From an uncultured Eubacteriales bacterium (lineage in GTDB: Bacteria > Bacillota > Clostridia > Lachnospirales > Lachnospiraceae): DNA of 11,383 nucleotides. Below are positions 6,082-11,383 of this stretch, piece after piece. The position numbers and the translations under genes are program-made. Every line of letters begins with the position of its first letter. The stretch's first letter is position 1. The notes under the pieces are model-generated. The model worked only from the letters and a program-made list of their open reading frames with translations, was not told the origin of the DNA and did not search any database. The stretch covers positions 1 through 11,383 of the forward strand of contig CASFUI010000017.1 in NCBI GenBank assembly GCA_949297565.1, given 5' to 3'.

Positions 6082-7764
6082 TTGAAAAATAAACATTTTC
6101 TGGCAGCCATGTATCTGCGGCTCTCAAGGGATGACAGCGATGTCGGAGATGTTACGGACAAGAAAGGCTGCCTGAAATCCGAGAGCAACAGCATAGGAAA
6201 TCAAAGAGAACTGATAAAAGCGTATATTCAGGAACAGCAGGATATTGAATTATATGATATTTATGTAGATGACGGTTTCTCGGGCAGCAATTTCGACAGA
6301 CCTGAATTTAAAAGAATGATTAGCGATATTAATGCGGGAGAGGTAAATTGTGTAATTGTAAAAGACCTTTCCCGTTTTGGTCGTGACTATATTGAAACCG
6401 GAAGGTATATTCAAAAAATCTTTCCGGCTCTTTCCGTTCGTTTTATTGCGCTTACTGATCATTATGACAGTCTTAAGGCAGACGCGGGCGAGAGCGGTAT
6501 TGTTCTGCCTGTCAAAAATTTTATTAATGACTCTTATTGCAGAGACATTTCAACAAAGGTAAAAAGTCAGTTTGAAGTAAAGCGGCGGAAGGGAGAATGC
6601 ATTGCTCCGTTTGCGCTTTACGGCTACAGAAAAGCGGAAAACAACAGAAATAAACTTGTTGTGGATGAATATGCTGCCGGAATTGTCAGAAGAATTTTTA
6701 TGTGGAAAATAAACGGCTGCGCGATTTCTGCCATTGCGGAAAAGTTAAACGGGCTCGGTATACTTTCGCCAAAAGAGTACAAGAAGTTCACAGGTTCTAA
6801 TTATAAAGGCGGTTTTTCGGGCGCCGCAAAATCCATGTGGAGCAGCGCAACCGTAAAGAGGATACTGACAAACGAGATGTATCTTGGACATATGGTGCAG
6901 GGAAAAACAAATAAAATAAACTATAAGCTGAAAAAGAGCGTGCAGAAACCAAAGGAAGAATGGATTAAAGTAAACAATACCCATGAGGCGATAATATCAG
7001 AAGATGATTTCAGGATTGTTCAGAATCTGATAAAGACTGACGTAAGAGTGAGTCCGGTATCAAAGAAAAACAGCTTTTTTTCCGGGCTGATTTTTTGCGG
7101 AGACTGCCGGGAGCAGATGATAAGGCGGGTAAACTGTTATAAAAATACACAGAGAGTTTATTATATCTGTTCAACAAAAAACCGCGCAGAGGGCTGTACC
7201 AGACACAGCATACAGGAAGAACAGCTAATAGAACTTGTCGCTGAAACAGTAAGAAAATATGTAAATTGTTTCATGGACGAAGAGCGGGTATTTGAAAAAG
7301 CTCTTGGACTGAAAATACAATTTGAATCACTTGAGCGCTGCAATGCGGAAATTGTAAGGCTGAGAGCGGAACAGAGCAGATATTATTCTCTTTGCTCCGG
7401 ATTATATGAGGACTTAAAAGAGAAAATTATCACACAGGAGGAATATGAGCGGCTGTACGGCGAGTTTAAGCGGAGAGCCGCAGAGCTTGAGGAAGCACAG
7501 AAAAAGCAGGAGTTTATGATAAAAGAAATGGTTAAAAACAGTGTAATCTCAGCCGGCAGGTTAAGTGCTATGCGGGAATGCTGCGAGCTTAAGGAGGTCG
7601 ACCGCCGCACGCTTTGCAGCATGGTCAGGGAAATTTCCGTTTTTGAAAACCGCAGGATTGAAATTGAGTTTTATTATACAGATAAATACCGGGTTTTGAC
7701 AGAAGAAAATAAAAATATTGGCGACAGAAAAGCAAAACAAAGCAGGGCGGAAAGGAGTGCGTGA
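6082..7764 (+). CDS. Large serine recombinase 1 of 3
   Basis: This is a 560-residue site-specific recombinase that would cut and rejoin DNA through a phosphoserine link. The N-terminal resolvase domain (about 7-160) shows YLRLS with the probable nucleophile Ser15, the ES-SI-NQR segment (34-42), DDGFSGSNFDRPEF (63-76) and the active-site arginines in DLSRFGRDY (Arg98, Arg101). The recombinase DNA-binding domain follows (about 175-300), then a zinc ribbon with Cys339, Cys342, Cys363 and Cys372. A charged coiled-coil segment (about 385-500) follows, as in integrases of this family. The TTG start at 6082 is chosen because GGAG lies seven bases before it and the protein then begins just before the catalytic strand. 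It overlaps the start region of recombinase 2, indicating one operon. All catalytic features look intact. Confidence 0.93.
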   Translation: MKNKHFLAAMYLRLSRDDSDVGDVTDKKGCLKSESNSIGNQRELIKAYIQEQQDIELYDIYVDDGFSGSNFDRPEFKRMISDINAGEVNCVIVKDLSRFGRDYIETGRYIQKIFPALSVRFIALTDHYDSLKADAGESGIVLPVKNFINDSYCRDISTKVKSQFEVKRRKGECIAPFALYGYRKAENNRNKLVVDEYAAGIVRRIFMWKINGCAISAIAEKLNGLGILSPKEYKKFTGSNYKGGFSGAAKSMWSSATVKRILTNEMYLGHMVQGKTNKINYKLKKSVQKPKEEWIKVNNTHEAIISEDDFRIVQNLIKTDVRVSPVSKKNSFFSGLIFCGDCREQMIRRVNCYKNTQRVYYICSTKNRAEGCTRHSIQEEQLIELVAETVRKYVNCFMDEERVFEKALGLKIQFESLERCNAEIVRLRAEQSRYYSLCSGLYEDLKEKIITQEEYERLYGEFKRRAAELEEAQKKQEFMIKEMVKNSVISAGRLSAMRECCELKEVDRRTLCSMVREISVFENRRIEIEFYYTDKYRVLTEENKNIGDRKAKQSRAERSA

Positions 7765-7766
7765 GA

Positions 7767-9521
7767 ATGGGCAGGGTATCCAAAAGGTACGCTTCTTTAA
7801 AAAGGACTGCATACTGTCGGTCAGAGCCCGCGGGAGAAGTCAGGCGGTATAGTGCCGGAATTTATGCCAGGCTCTCTTCGGATTATTCAAGCAAAGCTTT
7901 CGGGCAGGACCGAAGAAACGAAGCCAGGACTTCGCAGGAAGAGAGCCTTGACGTTCAGATTGAGATAGCTAAGAACTTCGTTGAAAAATTTAATCTGAAA
8001 GAAACCGGAGAGGTAATTGATATTAAGGAATGCTATACCGATATGGGAAAAACAGGAAGCAATTTTCAAAGAGAGGGCTTTCTTAGGTTAATGCAGGATA
8101 TAAGGCTTGGAGAAATAAACTGTGTTATTGTAAAAGATTTATCACGGTTTGGCAGGAATTATCTTGAAGCCGGCAATTATATCGAAAAAATTTTTCCTTT
8201 CTTGGGAGTGCGGTTTATCTCCGTTGCCGATAATTTTGATACAGGAAAAAGCGGAAACGAAAATAAACAGATATCTTCGGAAATAAAAAATCTTGTTAAT
8301 GACATGTACGCGAAGGATTTTTCAAAAAAGGCAAAGATACATTTAAAACAGATGAGGGAGGAGGGCTCTTATGTCGGCGGGCCGCCGCCGTACGGCTATA
8401 TTTCGGGGCGGAAAGGAAAGCGCCGTGTATTGATACCTGATGAGAATACCAAAACGGTTGTAATGTTTATTTACGAGAAATTTATTGAGACAGAAAGCTA
8501 TACTGCTGTTGCGGATGAATTAAACCGCAGGCGCGTCAATCCTCCCGGTATTTACAGGAGAACAAAGGAGGTATATTATACACATGCTTCAGACGGGTAT
8601 AAGGGATGGGATAAGAGCGCCGTAGAAAGAATTGTGAAAAGCGAAACCTATGCCGGAAACCTAGTGCAGGGAAAGACGCGGATTACCGCGAGAGATGAGA
8701 AAAACCGCATTCATAATCCTGAAAACGAATGGGTGATCTCAAACAATACACACGAGCCGCTGGTCGACAAAGAATTGTATAAGAAATCAGTTGAGCTTTG
8801 CCGGAATATACAGAAAAGGTCGTCAGCTCACAGGCACCTGGCAAAGGAGTGCCCGATTGAGGAAAATATTTTTGGCGGCATATTATATTGCGGCGTGTGC
8901 GGCAGAAAAATGACAAGAAGCAGCAGCGTAAGAGAATACGCAGGCGGACAGAAGGCAAGGTTATACGGATATTTCTGCGTGAACGGCGGTCAGACAAAGG
9001 TTAAGGTGTGCCCGGACTCAAACCGTATATCGAAAAATGAGCTTGTTAAGATACTATCGACTCTCATTAATATAATTTTCGCGGTTTTTATTAATAGTAA
9101 AAAAAGCTGTATAGAAAATGGGAGGAAGCAAATTGCCGGGAGTGTAAAAAATGCAGAGGCGGAATTGAGAGCGACGGAAGCAAAAATAAGACGCCTGCGC
9201 GAGAAAGAAAGCAGCATTTACATAGATTACAGGTCGGGAAAAATTTCGCAGGCGGAATATATTGATTTTAAGATGAAGCATCATGACAGAGAAGATGATT
9301 TAAGAAAACAGCAGGAAAGGCAGCAAAATGAAATAAAAGCATTGGAGAAGCTGTCATCAGAATATTTGGCTGAGATAAGAGCTATGTTAAATCCAGACAA
9401 TAAAAAAGATATTTCAAGGGATATGGCAGAGTCTTTTATTTCAAGAATACAGATTTATCCGGGAAAGAGGATGGAGGTTATATTCTCGTTTAGAGCTGAC
9501 TGTCTGGAAGGAGTGAAATAA
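7767..9521 (+). CDS. Large serine recombinase 2 of 3
   Basis: This large serine recombinase is 584 residues from ATG 7767, or 586 from GTG 7761. Residue numbers here count from the GTG. Unlike its neighbours it has about 30 extra basic residues before the catalytic strand IYARLS (nucleophile Ser39). The active-site arginines are in DLSRFGRNY (Arg129, Arg132), with Asn in place of the more usual Asp. The loop normally reading DDGYSGTNFDRPGF is altered to TDMGKTGSNFQREGF. The zinc-ribbon cysteines are 377, 380, 406 and 417, followed by a coiled coil (about 430-540). AAAGGAG (7751-7757) is only three bases from GTG 7761 but nine from ATG 7767, so I prefer the ATG. GTG 7761 would overlap the recombinase 1 stop by four bases (GTGA). 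Either way translation is tightly linked to recombinase 1. Confidence 0.92.
   Translation: MGRVSKRYASLKRTAYCRSEPAGEVRRYSAGIYARLSSDYSSKAFGQDRRNEARTSQEESLDVQIEIAKNFVEKFNLKETGEVIDIKECYTDMGKTGSNFQREGFLRLMQDIRLGEINCVIVKDLSRFGRNYLEAGNYIEKIFPFLGVRFISVADNFDTGKSGNENKQISSEIKNLVNDMYAKDFSKKAKIHLKQMREEGSYVGGPPPYGYISGRKGKRRVLIPDENTKTVVMFIYEKFIETESYTAVADELNRRRVNPPGIYRRTKEVYYTHASDGYKGWDKSAVERIVKSETYAGNLVQGKTRITARDEKNRIHNPENEWVISNNTHEPLVDKELYKKSVELCRNIQKRSSAHRHLAKECPIEENIFGGILYCGVCGRKMTRSSSVREYAGGQKARLYGYFCVNGGQTKVKVCPDSNRISKNELVKILSTLINIIFAVFINSKKSCIENGRKQIAGSVKNAEAELRATEAKIRRLREKESSIYIDYRSGKISQAEYIDFKMKHHDREDDLRKQQERQQNEIKALEKLSSEYLAEIRAMLNPDNKKDISRDMAESFISRIQIYPGKRMEVIFSFRADCLEGVK
9508..9513 (+). promoter_or_regulatory. 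Ribosome binding site of recombinase 3, lacking a standard start codon
   Basis: AAGGAG inside the last codons of recombinase 2 is as strong as the sites of the other module genes. Reading the recombinase 3 frame after it gives TGA (9514), AAT, AAA, ACG (9523), CGT, CGA, CTG (9532). No ATG, GTG or TTG occurs in this frame until TTG 9661, which has no ribosome binding site I can see. ACG 9523 is nine bases from the site. Confidence 0.75.
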
Positions 9522-9522
9522 A

Positions 9523-11130
9523 ACGCGTCGACTGGCATTATATTTAAGATTATCCTTAGAGGATGAAAAGGCTGTTCATAACGGGTCGGAAAGAGATGAG
9601 AGCAACAGTATCGCAAGCCAGAGAAATCAGATATATGAATATATAGAGAACGATGCTGAATTGAGAGGTTATGAAAAAGCAGAATTTACTGACGACGGCT
9701 ATTCCGGCACCAATATGAACAGACCCGGTATGAGGAAACTGCTGGGGGAGGTAAAGGCTAACCGTATCTGCTGTATCATTGTAAAAGATATGTCGCGCTT
9801 TTCAAGAGATTATATTGAAATGGGAACTTATTTAAACCAGATATTTCCGTTTATGGGAATTAGGTTTATAGCCATTAACGACCATTACGACAGCAGGGAG
9901 CGTCATGGAAGCACAATAGAGCTTGACACGGCGTTTCAGACGCTTTTATACGACTTGTACAGCAAGGATGTTTCGGTCAAGGTAAAGGCTTCTGTTGAGA
10001 GCAGATGTGCAAGGGGAGAGTATGTTTTCGGACAGGCTCCTTTTGGATATGAGAAGAGCAGAGCTGTAAAAAATTCTGTGATTGTGAATGAGAGTGAGGC
10101 GGAAATTGTGCGATATATTTTTTTTCTTGCCGCTGACGGGAAAAGCAGTACGCAGATTGCGAGACAGCTTTATGAGGAAAACGTGCCTACAATTACTCAG
10201 CTTCGCTATCCTCATAAACAATATCAGGACTCAAAGGTACATTCCTGGAGTGAAAATGCAGTCAGAAGGATATTAAACAACAGGTTTTATCTCGGAGAAA
10301 TGGCATATGGCAAATCCGTCAGAAAGTCTGTCGGAAGCAAAAGCAGCATAGCAGTAGCCAGAGAAGATTGGAAAGTTATTCCCAATCACCATGAAGCGCT
10401 GATTTCGGAGGATATTTTTGAGAGGGCGGCATCGTTCAGACAAAAGCGTCCGGCAAGGCGAAAATTTCGTGCCGTGCAAAACGCCAAAAGGCATCCGCTT
10501 ACGGGGAAAATATACTGCGGAGGCTGCGGCTATGCGCTGGCTTATAAACCTCTATGCGACGGAAACAGGTACAGGAGATTTGAGTGCCGGAAACATGCGC
10601 TGCTTGGTATACCTGAATGCTGTACCGGTGTGAGCGCCGGGCTTTTGGAAGAAACAGTGCTTTTGATGCTGAATAAGGAACTGCTGATTTTGGGCAGCGC
10701 AGAAAAACAGAAGGAAAGACTGTCGGCATTTCAGCAGGCTTCTCTCCGGGCTTTAAAAAAAAGACTTGAATTATACAGGCGCGAAAAAAAGAAGCTGCAA
10801 ACTGAAAAGGATATATTATATGAGACATATGCCATGCACAGATCTGATGAGCTTAGAGAGTCCGGGAAAGAGGAATATCAGATAAGAGCAGGAGAGCTGA
10901 CACAGCGCATGTCCGATTTATCAGTTAAGGAGGATGAAGCGTCAGAAAGACTTGCTGCGGCGGAAATCGAATGTGCGGAAACGGCGGAAGACATGAAGCA
11001 GATTGTAAGGCATTTGCGTATCGAAGAGCTGACAAAGGAAGCGGTTGATACGTTTATCAGTAGAGTCTTTGTCTATAATGATAAGCGTATTGAAATAGAA
11101 TGGAATTTTAAGTTCGTGACAATAATTTGA
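9523..11130 (+). CDS. Large serine recombinase 3 of 3, with non-standard or lost start codon
   Basis: Read from ACG 9523, this is a 535-residue large serine recombinase similar in size to its neighbours. The frame begins RRLALYLRLS, giving the nucleophile Ser11 (codon 9553-9555), then ESNSIASQR, DDGYSGTNMNRPGM and DMSRFSRDY with Arg92 and Arg95. The DNA-binding domain follows (about 155-290), then a zinc ribbon (Cys332, Cys335, Cys355, Cys366) and a coiled coil (about 385-475). Starting at TTG 9661 would remove 46 residues, including the catalytic Ser, and would leave no active enzyme. No in-frame stop occurs between 9517 and the end, so the body is intact; only the start codon is abnormal. 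ACG may be a true weak start or a mutated ATG. Alternatively a single G lost from ATG AAA ACG would give the observed ATAAAACG. Without initiation it would be a start-loss pseudogene. Confidence 0.82.
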   Translation, partial: TRRLALYLRLSLEDEKAVHNGSERDESNSIASQRNQIYEYIENDAELRGYEKAEFTDDGYSGTNMNRPGMRKLLGEVKANRICCIIVKDMSRFSRDYIEMGTYLNQIFPFMGIRFIAINDHYDSRERHGSTIELDTAFQTLLYDLYSKDVSVKVKASVESRCARGEYVFGQAPFGYEKSRAVKNSVIVNESEAEIVRYIFFLAADGKSSTQIARQLYEENVPTITQLRYPHKQYQDSKVHSWSENAVRRILNNRFYLGEMAYGKSVRKSVGSKSSIAVAREDWKVIPNHHEALISEDIFERAASFRQKRPARRKFRAVQNAKRHPLTGKIYCGGCGYALAYKPLCDGNRYRRFECRKHALLGIPECCTGVSAGLLEETVLLMLNKELLILGSAEKQKERLSAFQQASLRALKKRLELYRREKKKLQTEKDILYETYAMHRSDELRESGKEEYQIRAGELTQRMSDLSVKEDEASERLAAAEIECAETAEDMKQIVRHLRIEELTKEAVDTFISRVFVYNDKRIEIEWNFKFVTII

Positions 11131-11208
11131 CATCAGCGGGCTACGGAAAGATGAGTTTGATTAATTCATTTCTTGAGTTGAGAATTACCTGAAATGGACA
11201 TAAACACA

Positions 11209-11237
11209 TTTACACAGACTCGGTTTTGTAATATTAT
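11209..11237 (+). promoter_or_regulatory. Sigma-A-type promoter of the HAD hydrolase gene
   Basis: TTTACA (11209-11214) and TATTAT (11232-11237), each one base from consensus, are separated by 17 bases. Transcription would start near 11244, giving a leader of about 35 bases containing GAGAGGA (11261-11267). The promoter shows that the gene to the right does not depend on the recombinase operon. Confidence 0.65.
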
Positions 11238-11278
11238 GAGCTGGTGCAGATAAAATTTAAGAGAGGATTATTAAATCT

Positions 11279-11383
11279 ATGTCGGGAATAAAAAAACGGT
11301 TAGAGGAAATAAAAAGTGAAGGTATCCTGTACAGGGCCCTGGCTCTTGACTTGGACGGAACGCTTATGGACAGCAAAAAAAAG
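11279..11383 (+). CDS. HAD-superfamily hydrolase, 5' end only
   Basis: ATG 11279 opens a frame of 35 codons that runs off the window. Residues 21-29 are LALDLDGTL, the HAD motif I (DxDGT) whose first Asp is the nucleophile for phosphoryl transfer. The form resembles Cof-type sugar or nucleotide phosphatases. Odd: 20 charged residues precede motif I, whereas Cof-type proteins usually begin about five residues before it. No other ATG, GTG or TTG lies between, so the extension seems real. The ribosome binding site GAGAGGA is about 11 bases upstream. The substrate cannot be told from this fragment. Confidence 0.8.
   Translation, partial: MSGIKKRLEEIKSEGILYRALALDLDGTLMDSKKK

Noticed and set aside
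9661..11130. Recombinase 3 taken as a naturally truncated, catalytically inactive protein starting at TTG 9661.
   Set aside because: The same frame upstream encodes the catalytic strand and Ser with no stop and a good ribosome binding site, while TTG 9661 lacks one.
5761..11207. ACATAAA occurs on both sides of the recombinase module (5761-5767 and 11198-11204) and could be an att core.
   Set aside because: Seven bases with no flanking similarity is expected by chance when comparing stretches of this size; it is not evidence of a duplicated target.
11131..11278. An invertible promoter controlled by the recombinases upstream of the HAD gene.
   Set aside because: No inverted repeats flank the TTTACA/TATTAT promoter; only short palindromic AT strings (TAATATTA) are present.
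1..11383. CRISPR arrays, tRNA or rRNA genes, and insertion sequences.
   Set aside because: No regularly spaced repeats, tRNA-like cloverleaf sequences, rRNA segments or transposase frames were seen on either strand.

Overview
The window looks like a chromosomal segment of a low-to-moderate GC Clostridia bacterium, probably a gut or rumen Lachnospiraceae member. This rests on AGGAG-type ribosome binding sites, sigma-A-like promoters, a Csp-like subtilisin, a Cys-anchored lipoprotein and large serine recombinases typical of that group. The placement comes from recalled family traits, not from a search. Every gene I can support is on the + strand.

Left part (1-4110) is a run of proteolysis genes. 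It holds the 3' end of an HtrA/DegP-type protease (catalytic Ser motif plus PDZ domain), an intrinsic terminator, a ClpX-type AAA+ unfoldase with its own good promoter, and a cytoplasmic S8 subtilisin of the CspA/B/C type with an intact Asp-His-Ser triad. The ClpX has a normal zinc finger, ATPase motifs and ClpP-docking loop. Its usual RKH pore-entry loop is replaced and its N-terminus is Asn-rich, so it may be a specialised paralog. Each gene appears to be its own transcription unit.

Middle (4111-5702): a secreted lipoprotein of unknown function, apparently built from two related halves, closed by a strong terminator.

Right part (5703-11130) is a compact recombination module: an inverted repeat, a 90-residue acidic protein, and three consecutive large serine recombinases with tight or overlapping junctions. 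No cargo gene lies inside it. The third recombinase carries its complete catalytic N-terminus, including the nucleophilic Ser, but has no ATG, GTG or TTG in the right place. Its strong ribosome binding site is followed by ACG where a start is expected. It may use a non-standard start, be reached by frameshifting, or have lost its start codon.

From 11131 the window returns to apparent host sequence: a good promoter and the first 35 codons of a HAD-family hydrolase. If the recombinases form an element, its ends should lie in about 5569-5777 and 11131-11278, but I could not find a convincing att direct repeat.
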